Shown here piece after piece: positions 33,540 to 41,740 of a stretch of 64,000 nucleotides of DNA (position 1 is its first letter; each line of letters begins with the position of its first letter). The stretch comes from Eubacteriales bacterium. Its GTDB lineage: Bacteria; Bacillota; Clostridia; Oscillospirales; Oscillospiraceae. The translations under genes were made by a program, and so were the position numbers. The stretch lies in contig JAUNSH010000003.1 of assembly GCA_030539285.1 (NCBI GenBank), positions 1 through 64,000 of the forward strand, given 5' to 3'. The notes beneath the pieces were generated by a model that saw nothing but the letters and a program-made list of their open reading frames with translations, ran no database searches and was not told the DNA's origin.

Positions 33540-34720
33540 GCAAAGAAACCGATATCCTGATCCTCGGCGGCGGCGCCGCGGCGCTGAATGCTGCGAAAGC
33601 TGCCAGACAGTGGGGGCCGGGGCTGCGCATTGCCATGATCAGCGAAGAAGCACTGCCGCCCTACTCCCGCCCGATGCTGACGAAGCTGCCCCTGAGACTG
33701 TACAGGCCGGAGCCGACCATTGTCGAACCGCTCAGCTGGTATCGGGAAAAGAAGATCGAATTGTACCTTTCGACCCAGATCCATGAGCTGGACCCGGCGG
33801 AGAAAACCGTAAAAACATCAGCTGGAGATTTTTCCTACGATAGATGCATTTACGCGCTGGGCGCCAGCAATTTTGTGCCGCCTTTCCCGGGGAAGGACCT
33901 GCCCGGTGTATTTACCATCCGGACGGATCGGGATATTTCCGAGATCCGGCGCTGCGGCATGGGGGCCAAGAGCGCTGTTGTGATAGGCGGCGGCGTGATC
34001 GGCCTGGAGGCGGCGTATATGCTGTGGGAATACGGACTGGAAGTGACCGTGATTGAAACGGCGCCGTACCTGATGCCCCGGCTTTTGGATGAGGCGTCCT
34101 CCCGGGAGCTGGAAAGACGGATGACCCACTTGAAGATCATCACCGCGGCAAAGGTGACGGGCATTGGCGGGCAGGACCGGGCGGAGTGTGTCTGTGTGGA
34201 AGGCCTCGCTCCGGTGCCCGCGGATCTGGTGATTATCTCCTGCGGCGTGCGGGCCAACACCTCGATCGCCCAGAGGGCGGGCATCGCCATTGAACGTGCC
34301 ATTGTTGTGGATGAAAAAATGCGGACAAACCTCCCGAATGTGTACGCGTGCGGAGACTGCGCGCAGTTTCGCGGTATCAATACGGGCCTTTGGGCTCAGG
34401 CAGCGGCGGAAGGCTCGGTGGCCGGAACCAATGCCGCGGGGGGCAGCGCGGAATATACCGGCTCGGATATGTCTCTGCTGCTGCACTGCGGCGAGTTTGA
34501 CCTGTTCAGTACAGGAGACTTGGGGAAAAAGCCGGGGCATACCTATGAGGAAACCGTGGAAATACGGACGAGAAAGGAGCTGTTTGAGGTGAATCCTAGA
34601 GCCCATGCAGCATTTGTCCGGGATTTTTTTGAAGAAGGAAAGCTGGTCGGGACGTTTGTTCTGGGAGACCTGTCGGTGCTGCAGGAGAAAAACCGTAAAA
34701 TTTTTGGAGGCAGGTCATGA
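33536..34720 (+). CDS. NAD(P)H-dependent FAD oxidoreductase (rubredoxin-reductase / NirB-N type)
   Basis: The 394-residue flavoprotein has the FAD site DILILGGGAAALNAAKAAR, the NAD(P)H site AVVIGGGVIGLEAAYMLWE, and the second FAD motif LPNVYACGDCAQF. It has no disulfide redox cysteine like that in the flavoprotein at 24667, so it belongs to the ferredoxin/rubredoxin/nitrite reductase group. ATGA overlaps on both sides link it with the DmsB-like and DmsA-like genes. The arrangement suggests that it passes electrons between NAD(P)H and the ferredoxin subunit, replacing the quinol-oxidising DmsC membrane subunit. That coupling is inference. Confidence 0.85.
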   Translation: MSKETDILILGGGAAALNAAKAARQWGPGLRIAMISEEALPPYSRPMLTKLPLRLYRPEPTIVEPLSWYREKKIELYLSTQIHELDPAEKTVKTSAGDFSYDRCIYALGASNFVPPFPGKDLPGVFTIRTDRDISEIRRCGMGAKSAVVIGGGVIGLEAAYMLWEYGLEVTVIETAPYLMPRLLDEASSRELERRMTHLKIITAAKVTGIGGQDRAECVCVEGLAPVPADLVIISCGVRANTSIAQRAGIAIERAIVVDEKMRTNLPNVYACGDCAQFRGINTGLWAQAAAEGSVAGTNAAGGSAEYTGSDMSLLLHCGEFDLFSTGDLGKKPGHTYEETVEIRTRKELFEVNPRAHAAFVRDFFEEGKLVGTFVLGDLSVLQEKNRKIFGGRS

Positions 34721-37500
34721 AGCACAGCCAGAGAAATTATCTATATTGCAGGGCGTTTCAGGCGTTTTTTACCTCTCTGGAGGAATGGGAGGAAAAGAAG
34801 TGTCTGATCGGGCTGCGAATGACGCTGGATCAGGCGTGCTATGACGCGATCCTGAAGGGTACGGATGCCGATGTGTACTGCCCGATGTGGGCGTCGGTGG
34901 CGGTGGGAAACGATCAATGCCTGCAAAACGCGGTCACGTTGGAGATCATCCGCTTCTATAAGGAATGGGGATACAGTCCCGTTGGCATCGACAGCAATCC
35001 CTATGACTATCTGGCGGAACAGTTCCGGTTCCTCTGTATGCTCTATGCCTGCGAAGAGGCAGAAGCAGCGCGGACCTTTGAAGACCGATATACGGTCCAG
35101 ACGGTGCAGGCTTTCAATTCCGCCCTGCGCCAGAGCCTTCCGGACAGTCCGGCGCTGGCATTGGCCGATGCCATGGATGCCTACTTTCGCTGCCCGGCGG
35201 AGCTGGAGGAGACACCGAAACGGCTGGCCGCTCTGGAAGCTGTCTGGGGCGCGGTCAGAAATCCTGCCGTTCCTACGGAGCCGGTTCATATGGTGCATAG
35301 CGCGGGAGCCAATAACTGCGGCGGAAAATGCAAGATCGACATCACCTGCGCGGAGGGTTGTGCTCTTGAGATCAGCACAGACAATACCGACAATTCCCCG
35401 CAGATCCGTGCCTGCCTGCGGGGCAGAGGTTACCGGCGCACGTTTCTGGATCCCCGGCACCGCCTGAGATACCCTATGAAACGGGTCGGTGAGCGCGGAG
35501 AGGGCAAGTTCCGCCGGATCAGCTGGGAAGAGGCTGCCGAAGAGATCGCGCGGACGGTCCTGCGCTGCGGCAGGGAATATGGGCCGGGATCCCGCTATTT
35601 TATCTATGGGACAGGCAACTGCTCCGTCATCCGCTCTGACCGGATGCTCAAGCGGCTTCTGAATCAGGACGGCGGCTACCTGGATTACTATAATTCCTAC
35701 AGCACTGCCTGCTGCACGTATGTCGCTCCGTATATCTACGGCGACTCCCTTGGAGGAAATTCCGAGCGGGATGTACTCAATTCCAAACTCATCATCCTGT
35801 GGGGGCACAATCCCAGTGAGACGATCTTCGGCAGTTACCGCAATTACTATCTGGCGGAGGCGAAAAGGAAGGGAATACCGATTATTGTGATCGACCCGCG
35901 TATGAGCGACACGGCGTTGGCGCTGGCGGAGGAATGGATCCCTATACGGCCCTCCACGGATGGTGCCATGGCAGACGCCATGGGATATGTGATCGTCAGC
36001 CAGGGGCTGCACGATATGGAGTTTCTGCATAAATACTGTGTTGGCTTTGATGCCGAGACGCTCCCCCCCGGGGCACCCGCCGGTTCGGATTATCTGTCCT
36101 ATCTGATGGGGACTGCCGATGGTGTCGCCAAGACGCCGGAGTGGGCGGAGGCGATTACAGGTGTTCCGGCACAGACCATCCGGGACCTCGCCCTGCGGTA
36201 TGCGTCCTGCAAACCTGCGGCGATCCTGCCGGGCTTTGGCCCCCAGCGCAATGGCAACGGAGAACAGGGAACACGCGCCGTGTCTGTCCTGGCCTGCCTG
36301 ACGGCGAACGTGGGCATCTCCGGCGGCAGCTCCGGAGTTCCCGGCTTCCGAAAAAACCTTTATGAACAGCCGGTTTTTCCCATAGGAGAGAATCCCTATC
36401 CCGGAAAGATACCGACCTTTCTGTGGTACCGGGCAGTGGACGACGGAACCGCCATGAATGCGGAAACAGACGGCCTGAAGGGTGTGGAACGCCTGAACAG
36501 CGGCGTCAAGGTCCTCTTCAGCTGCGCCAGCAACACGCTGATGAATCAGCATTCCAACCTGAACCGGACAAGCCAGATCCTGAAGGACACCTCCAAATGC
36601 GAGCTGATCGTCGTGTACGACATTTTCATGACATCCAGCGCCCGATATGCGGATATCCTGCTTCCGGCTACGTCCCTGCTGGAAAGCAATAATATTACCT
36701 GCCCATGGGCGAATGACGATTATCTGCTCAGCAACTCTAAAGCGGTGGAGCCGCTGTTCGAATCCAGGCAGGATTTTGACTTTGGCCTGCTGGTGGCGAA
36801 GTACATGGGTATGGAATCTGTTTTGACGCAGGTCGGACATACACAGGAGGAATGTCTGGAAAACATCTACGCGCGGCAGCGGGAGATTGCTCCGGAGCTT
36901 CCCGTTTACGCGCGGTTCCGGGAACAGGGCGGCTACGTGTTCCGGGAGCCGCCGCTTCAGATCGCTTACCGGGAGAATATCTTCGAGGGAGTCCCCTTCA
37001 ATACGCCCAGCGGAAAAATCGAGCTGTACAGCCAGACCCTGGCGGATATGGGACAGCCGGAACGGATCCCGCCCATTCCCCGCTATGTCCCGGCTCCGGA
37101 GGGGCCGGAAGACGCGCTGCAGCAGAAATACCCGCTTCAGCTGGTGGGCTACCACACGAAACGGCGCTGTCATTCCATACACGATACCAACAGATGGCTG
37201 GAAGAGGTGGATCCTCCGGCGCTCTGGATCCACCCCGAGGACGCGAAGTCCCGGGGGATCGGAAACGGTGATATGGTGGAGGTATTCAACGACCGCGGTG
37301 TCGTGCGGGTTCCGGCGAAGGTCACGGAGCGGATCATGCGCGGCGTGACGGCGATGTCCCAGGGTGGCTGGTATACGCCTGACAAGAAGGGCGTGGACAC
37401 GCGGGGCTGCATCAATGTTTTGACGGATGACACCCATCCAACACCGCTGGCAAAGGGTAATCCCCAGCACACCAATCTGGTCGAGGTCAGACTGGCGTAA
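34717..37500 (+). CDS. Molybdopterin oxidoreductase (DmsA-like) with fused N-terminal TorD-like chaperone domain
   Basis: The 927-residue protein is longer than DmsA (about 800). Residues 1 to about 180 resemble a TorD/DmsD maturation chaperone: PMWASVAVGNDQCLQ, then RFYKEWGYSPVGIDSN and PYDYLAEQFRFLCMLYACEE, which fits the family's (E)P.DHLG.EL.FM..L pattern. There is no twin-arginine signal. From about 190 the catalytic part begins: NNCGGKC (201, 205), RACLRGRGYR (Cys233), RVGERGEGKFRRISW, then YYNSYSTACC where DmsA-type enzymes keep the Mo-ligating Ser, LIILWGHNPSETIFGS and the C-terminal MoCo domain (CHSIHDTNRW, GDMVEVFNDRGVVR). The first cysteine of the N-terminal Fe-S motif is replaced by Gly197. 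Substrate unknown. Confidence 0.87.
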   Translation: MKHSQRNYLYCRAFQAFFTSLEEWEEKKCLIGLRMTLDQACYDAILKGTDADVYCPMWASVAVGNDQCLQNAVTLEIIRFYKEWGYSPVGIDSNPYDYLAEQFRFLCMLYACEEAEAARTFEDRYTVQTVQAFNSALRQSLPDSPALALADAMDAYFRCPAELEETPKRLAALEAVWGAVRNPAVPTEPVHMVHSAGANNCGGKCKIDITCAEGCALEISTDNTDNSPQIRACLRGRGYRRTFLDPRHRLRYPMKRVGERGEGKFRRISWEEAAEEIARTVLRCGREYGPGSRYFIYGTGNCSVIRSDRMLKRLLNQDGGYLDYYNSYSTACCTYVAPYIYGDSLGGNSERDVLNSKLIILWGHNPSETIFGSYRNYYLAEAKRKGIPIIVIDPRMSDTALALAEEWIPIRPSTDGAMADAMGYVIVSQGLHDMEFLHKYCVGFDAETLPPGAPAGSDYLSYLMGTADGVAKTPEWAEAITGVPAQTIRDLALRYASCKPAAILPGFGPQRNGNGEQGTRAVSVLACLTANVGISGGSSGVPGFRKNLYEQPVFPIGENPYPGKIPTFLWYRAVDDGTAMNAETDGLKGVERLNSGVKVLFSCASNTLMNQHSNLNRTSQILKDTSKCELIVVYDIFMTSSARYADILLPATSLLESNNITCPWANDDYLLSNSKAVEPLFESRQDFDFGLLVAKYMGMESVLTQVGHTQEECLENIYARQREIAPELPVYARFREQGGYVFREPPLQIAYRENIFEGVPFNTPSGKIELYSQTLADMGQPERIPPIPRYVPAPEGPEDALQQKYPLQLVGYHTKRRCHSIHDTNRWLEEVDPPALWIHPEDAKSRGIGNGDMVEVFNDRGVVRVPAKVTERIMRGVTAMSQGGWYTPDKKGVDTRGCINVLTDDTHPTPLAKGNPQHTNLVEVRLA

Positions 37501-37511
37501 CTACTTCATCA

Positions 37512-37543
37512 GATATCCCCGTGTAACACGTGCGGGGAATATC
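37512..37543 (+). other. Hairpin between the molybdoenzyme and aldolase genes
   Basis: GATATCCCCG pairs with CGGGGAATATC (one bulged A) around an 11-base loop; no U-tract. Confidence 0.5.
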
Positions 37544-37569
37544 ATAAATCAAAAAGGTGGTAATGAATT

Positions 37570-38241
37570 ATGTTAATGGAAAAAGAAAGAGAACTTGTTG
37601 CCGAGTATGGCAGAAAGATGAGCACCTCGGGCCTGAGCCGCGGAACTGCCGGCAATATCTCCATTTATGACCCCGAGACGGGCTACATGGCCATCAGCCC
37701 CTCCGGACTGGGTTATTTTGATACGGAGGCCAAGGATGTGGTCGTCTGTGACCTGGATGGAAAGGTGATCGACGGAACCCGTAAGCCCTCCAGTGAGTAT
37801 GGCCTGCATTCCAGCTTCTACAGAGCCAGAGGCGGCGAGAACTGCCGCGCTATCGTGCACACCCATTCCGACTACGCGACCACGCTGGCCTGCATGGGTG
37901 AGCCGATCCGTGCTGTGCACTATGTCATTGCCACGCTGGGGACCAACGAGATCCCCCTGTGCGGCTATACGACCTTCGGTACGCCCAAGCTGGCGGAGAT
38001 GGCGGTTGCCGCCGCCAATGAAGGCCGGGCCGTCCTGCTGGCCAACCATGGCCTGGTGACCTGGGCCGCAGATGTTGCCAAGGCTTTCAATCAGGCGGGC
38101 AATCTGGAATCTCTGGCCAAGACCCAGTGGCAGTGCATGGCCGCCGGCAAGATGAATGTTCTGACGAAAGAACAGATCGATGACGTTCTGGTTCGTTTCC
38201 AGACTTACGGTCAGAAGAAGAGCAGCACCAACTCCTATTGA
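37570..38241 (+). CDS. Class II aldolase / FucA-family protein
   Basis: Zn-dependent aldolase family that cleaves sugar phosphates (L-fuculose-1-P, L-rhamnulose-1-P, L-ribulose-type) or decarboxylates 3-oxo-4-phosphotetronate. The 223-residue length is standard. Visible residues: RGTAGNISI (substrate phosphate loop), SSEYGLHSSFY with the catalytic Glu, VHTHSDYAT with two Zn histidines, and LLANHGLVTWA with the third. If the product side follows FucA, it would give dihydroxyacetone phosphate and an aldehyde that the dehydrogenase at 21683 could oxidise. The ribosome-binding site AAAGGTGG supports ATG 37570. Confidence 0.87.
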   Translation: MLMEKERELVAEYGRKMSTSGLSRGTAGNISIYDPETGYMAISPSGLGYFDTEAKDVVVCDLDGKVIDGTRKPSSEYGLHSSFYRARGGENCRAIVHTHSDYATTLACMGEPIRAVHYVIATLGTNEIPLCGYTTFGTPKLAEMAVAAANEGRAVLLANHGLVTWAADVAKAFNQAGNLESLAKTQWQCMAAGKMNVLTKEQIDDVLVRFQTYGQKKSSTNSY

Positions 38242-38344
38242 TATTCCCGGTATGATTTCCTTATGGCAAGGATTTGTCCTTGCGAATGGAAAAGGTTCGT
38301 GGAATATCAGTATGAACGCAACGCGTGCCGCGTAAAAAACAATC

Positions 38345-38367
38345 CCCCGCCGCGGAGGGCGGCGGGG
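38345..38367 (+). other. GC-rich hairpin in front of the kinase gene
   Basis: CCCCGCCGC, loop GGAGG, GCGGCGGGG, ending 14 bases before the kinase ATG; it may limit ribosome access. Confidence 0.5.
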
Positions 38368-38381
38368 TGACCGGGGGAACT

Positions 38382-39833
38382 ATGAAACAGGCTTACATTG
38401 TGATTGACATTGGAACCGGAAACAGCCGGGTGGCAGTGGTTTCGACGGGTGGAGAGATCCTGGCCATCGAGAAGGAAACAACGGTTCTGCACAGGGATAC
38501 ACGGATCCCCAATGGGGAGTATTTTGAGCCGGAGCAGTGGAGGGCATGTATCTTCGGCTTGATCCGCCGCGCGACGCGCAAAAGCGGGGACGTGCGGATC
38601 CTCGGCGTCACTTCAGTGACCCTGCGACAGGGGATTGTCCTGATCGGCAGGGACGGCAGCTCTCTGGTGGGCTACAGCAATGGAGACCGCCGCGGACAGC
38701 CATGGATGGAAGGCCGAGACTGGGAGCGGATCACGCAGCTGACCGGGTTGACGCCCTCCGCCATTTTCTCCGCGGTGAAGGTGATGGGCGCCATACACCT
38801 GGACCCAGAGCTGATGGAACGGACAAGATACTACACCTCCATCAGCGACTGGATCGGATACCTGTTTACAGGCAGATGCGTCTGGGAAAAGGCCTAGGCG
38901 ATGCAGAGCTGCCTCTATGACATTCGAAAGGAATGCTGGTCGGAGGAGCTTTGCGGGCTGCTGGGACTGGATATGAGTCTGCTGCCGGAGCTGGTCGAAG
39001 CGGGAACCGTGCTGGGAGATGTCAGGGGGGAGGTCTGCCGGGAGCTGGGGTGGAGCGAAGGGGTGCGCTTCATCGTCGGAACGGCGGATACCCAGGCGGC
39101 ACTGGAGGCCATGCAGCCGGAACTGGGGGATGTGGTGATCGTATCGGGCACCACTTCTCCCTGCCTGAAAGTCAAGGACAGCTTTACGCCGTATCCCATG
39201 ACGTGGGTCAGTCCCACGACACGGCCGGGACAGCTGATGCTGGAAGTCAATACTGCCAGCTGCGGCATCAACGTCCAGCGATTCAAAAATCTCATGATGC
39301 CGGATGTGTCTTATGATGCACTGACCCGGGACGCGGTGGAGCGTGGGCTCCCCGAGTCGGGGCTTCCCGGCGTTATCGCGGTGTTCAGCCCCGGCCTGCA
39401 TTTGGACAAGACCACGCCAAACGGCGGCTTTGTTCTGCGCAGCCCCATTGCTGTGGACCTGAAAGCCTGCGATTTTTTCCATGCCATGGTGCTCAACACC
39501 GCGCTGAGCATCGTCATGTGTCTGGAGCGCCTGAAAAAGTTGGATGGCATCGAAAAAGACGTCCTAATCGGCTGTGGGGGCGGCTTCGAGACGCCGGTCA
39601 CCGGGCAGGCTGTGGCAGATCTGATGGGAATGCCCGTCAGGATCTATGAAAACTACCGGGAAGCGGCTGTATTCGGCGGTTTCTCCCTTTGCTGCCGCGC
39701 GGCCGGAACCGCCATGCCGGAGCTGAAAGTGCTCAGACAGTGGGAGCCTCACAGCTGTGAGGCGCTGGAGGACTATTATCGGCAGTGGAAACAGGCAAGG
39801 GCCTGTTTTCAGGAGCTGCGCTTTGAACCGTAA
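38382..39833 (+). pseudogene. FGGY-family sugar kinase interrupted by one in-frame TAG
   Basis: ATG-dependent phosphorylation of a sugar, polyol or sugar acid by ATP is the family role. The frame runs from ATG 38382 (MKQAYIVIDIGTGNSRVAVV, the actin-like ATP-site start) to 39833, 483 codons, which is the normal family length. A single TAG at 38895-38897 splits it after WEKA; the next codons, AMQSCLYDIRKECWSEEL, continue the family motif in the same frame. The second half has the second ATP motif VIVSGTTSPCLKVK and GCGGGFETPVTGQAVADLMG. A C-to-T change (CAG to TAG) would explain it. Either the kinase is lost, or the TAG is read through, or it is a sequence error. Confidence 0.85.
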
Positions 39834-39855
39834 CATACTGGCCTTCGTCTCATTT

Positions 39856-39878
39856 CGGGATGCCGCGGAGGCATCCCG
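39856..39878 (+). other. Hairpin after the kinase gene
   Basis: CGGGATGCC, loop GCGGA, GGCATCCCG, 22 bases after the stop codon; weak U-tract. Confidence 0.5.
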
Positions 39879-39997
39879 CCCGATTGTTTCGTTGATGCTG
39901 AACTCCAATCAAAATGGCGTAAAGACATTTTCATTGCCCGCATAGCATGGAGTTCGTATGAAATTCGTATGCCGAAAACGGCAGAAAGGAAACCAAT

Positions 39998-41047
39998 ATG
40001 AAAGGTCTTGTAATTTGCGATCCGCTTTCCAAATTCACCCAGGAAGCTGTAAAGGCTTTTGAGCAGAAGTTCGATGTGCTGCCCGGGCTTGAACTGGAGT
40101 ACGTGAACGATACAAACCATATGCGCATGGAGAATCCCAAGGAATATAACCTGAAGATGGAGAAGGAAGGCCCCGAATGGATCACCCCGGATCCTGAGGT
40201 CATGAGCAAGCTGCCGGAGGCGGATATCCTGTTCACCTCTTTCTGCGGTGTGACGGAAGCGATGCTGAAAGCCGGCAAGAACCTGAAACTGGTATTCATG
40301 CTGCGCTCCGGCTGGGAAAACTGCAATGTGGAAGCAGCCAAAAAACTGGGGATCCCCGTGTGCAACTGTCCCTCCCGGCTGGCTGAGCCGGTGGCGGATC
40401 TGACGGTTGCCATGATGATTGCGGAGTGCCGGGGCATTTTGCGCGGCAACCGGGACATCCTGCAGGGCAAGTGGATCCAGAATGATATTTACACGGATTC
40501 CACCAATGCGGCGCTGTGTAGCCTGCGTATCGGCTTGTACGGCTACGGTGGAGTTGGCCGCGCGATCGCCAAGCGTCTGATCAACGGCTTCGGCGCGGAG
40601 GTGGTTGCCTATGATGAGTACTGCACCCCCGAGTCCATGGCAGCGGACGGTGTTAAGTTCGTTCCGCTGGAGGAACTTCTCAGAACTTCTGATATCGTGT
40701 CGATCCACCTGCGCCTTGTGGAGGCTACGAAGAACATCATCGGCAAAAAAGAGTTTGACATGATGAAGCCAACCGCGATCTTTGTCAACACCGCCCGTGC
40801 CGGCCTGGTGGATCAGGATGCTCTGCTGGATGCGCTTCAGAGCAAGAAGATCCGGGGCGCCTGCCTGGATGTTTTCTGGGAGGAGCCGGTGCCTATGGAC
40901 AGCCCCTTCCTGAAGATGGATAACGTGACCCTGACGCCTCACCGCGCCGGCGTGACGACGGATATTGTTCCCAATACGCTGAATCTGATGGCTCAGGAGC
41001 TGGCCCGCTTTGCCAAGGGCGAGGAACTGAAATTTGTAGTCAAATAA
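39998..41047 (+). CDS. D-isomer-specific 2-hydroxyacid dehydrogenase
   Basis: NAD(P)-dependent interconversion of a 2-oxoacid and a 2-hydroxyacid. The 349-residue protein has the nucleotide site LYGYGGVGRAIAKRL, the catalytic Arg in MLRSGWENCN or the later IHLRLVEATKN, and Glu/His in FVNTARAGLVDQDAL and LTPHRAGVTTD. The family includes D-lactate, phosphoglycerate, hydroxypyruvate and sulfolactate dehydrogenases. Together with larA (a 2-hydroxyacid racemase) and the UxaA-type dehydratase it suggests that a 2-hydroxyacid is an intermediate of this island. AGAAAGGAAACC is the ribosome-binding site. Confidence 0.88.
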   Translation: MKGLVICDPLSKFTQEAVKAFEQKFDVLPGLELEYVNDTNHMRMENPKEYNLKMEKEGPEWITPDPEVMSKLPEADILFTSFCGVTEAMLKAGKNLKLVFMLRSGWENCNVEAAKKLGIPVCNCPSRLAEPVADLTVAMMIAECRGILRGNRDILQGKWIQNDIYTDSTNAALCSLRIGLYGYGGVGRAIAKRLINGFGAEVVAYDEYCTPESMAADGVKFVPLEELLRTSDIVSIHLRLVEATKNIIGKKEFDMMKPTAIFVNTARAGLVDQDALLDALQSKKIRGACLDVFWEEPVPMDSPFLKMDNVTLTPHRAGVTTDIVPNTLNLMAQELARFAKGEELKFVVK

Positions 41048-41070
41048 CAAAACTCCATTCCGCGGCGGAT

Positions 41071-41101
41071 GCCTGCCGGCACGTACACCGGGCCGGCAGG
41101 C
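41071..41101 (+). other. Stem-loop after the hydroxyacid dehydrogenase gene
   Basis: GCCTGCCGGC, 11-base loop, GCCGGCAGGC. No clean U-run. It may end the upstream transcript, since a strong promoter follows at 41287. The rest of this 378-base gap shows no gene. Confidence 0.55.
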
Positions 41102-41286
41102 CAGACTGGGATCCCTGTATCATTGGAATTGTGTCTGGATAAACATAAAAGCGGGGAAAAAGTTGTGGATTTGTCTGGCGTGGATGGAAAAATTTGGAAA
41201 TGTTAGACCGAGAGAGCCGGAGGAAAGCCAAAATGGATTTCCTGAAAAATAGGGAAATTTGAAACAAATTTTAGCTATTTCATATA

Positions 41287-41315
41287 TTGACGACTGATTT
41301 TGCGTGATATATAAT
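41287..41315 (+). promoter_or_regulatory. Strong promoter of the UxaA-type dehydratase genes
   Basis: TTGACG, 17-base spacer, TATAAT. The start codon is 110 bases downstream, leaving a leader of about 100 nt. The TTGTAC dyad seen at 21594 is not present here. Confidence 0.75.
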
Positions 41316-41425
41316 ACTTCATATGACACAAACAGTCACCGACTCTCAAACGAAGGAATCGACACATTCGATCCCTTCGGACATTTTATTCTATAGCAAC
41401 ATCTGTATGGAAAGGAATACAGAAT

Positions 41426-41725
41426 ATGGGTGAATTAAAGCTTGCGTTGAGAGTTGACGATTTGGACAACGTGGCAACGATTTTTGCCGAGGGCATCAGC
41501 GATGGGACGCTGGTGGAAATTCGGGACAAACGAGGCGGCGCGGATCCGGTGCGTGTCATTGGGGACGTTCCCTATGGTCACAAGATCGCTGTGCGGGATA
41601 TCGCGTGTGGCGAGAAGATCATGAAGTACGGCGAATGCATTGGCGCAGCCGACCGGGATATTGCCAGGGGCGAATATGTGCACATCCACAATATGAAAGC
41701 ACTTCGCGGCCGCGGTGATCTTTGA
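41426..41725 (+). CDS. UxaA-family dehydratase, small SAF-domain subunit
   Basis: The 99-residue protein is the N-terminal SAF domain of altronate/galactarate-type dehydratases, encoded here as a separate gene: LALRVDDLDNVATIFAEGIS, IGDVPYGHKIAVRDIACGEK, KYGECIGAADRDIARGEYVH and the final HIHNMKALRGRG. The conserved VPYGHKIA (His) and GE..H.HN motifs are present. SuyA of (2R)-sulfolactate sulfo-lyase has the same layout, so both dehydratase and sulfo-lyase are possible. The large subunit starts 15 bases later behind GAGGAGGGAG. Confidence 0.87.
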   Translation: MGELKLALRVDDLDNVATIFAEGISDGTLVEIRDKRGGADPVRVIGDVPYGHKIAVRDIACGEKIMKYGECIGAADRDIARGEYVHIHNMKALRGRGDL

Positions 41726-41740
41726 GGAGGGAGCGAGTTT

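Noticed and set aside
38895..38897. TAG in the kinase gene as a pyrrolysine or programmed read-through codon
   Set aside because: The window has no pyl genes, no special downstream structure is evident, and FGGY kinases do not use such residues. A nonsense mutation or sequence error is simpler, though read-through is kept as a test in the findings.
38901..39833. Second half of the FGGY kinase as an independent gene starting at ATG 38901
   Set aside because: It is in the same frame as the first half, begins in the middle of a family motif, has no ribosome-binding site, and lacks the N-terminal ATP-site half. One interrupted gene explains it better.
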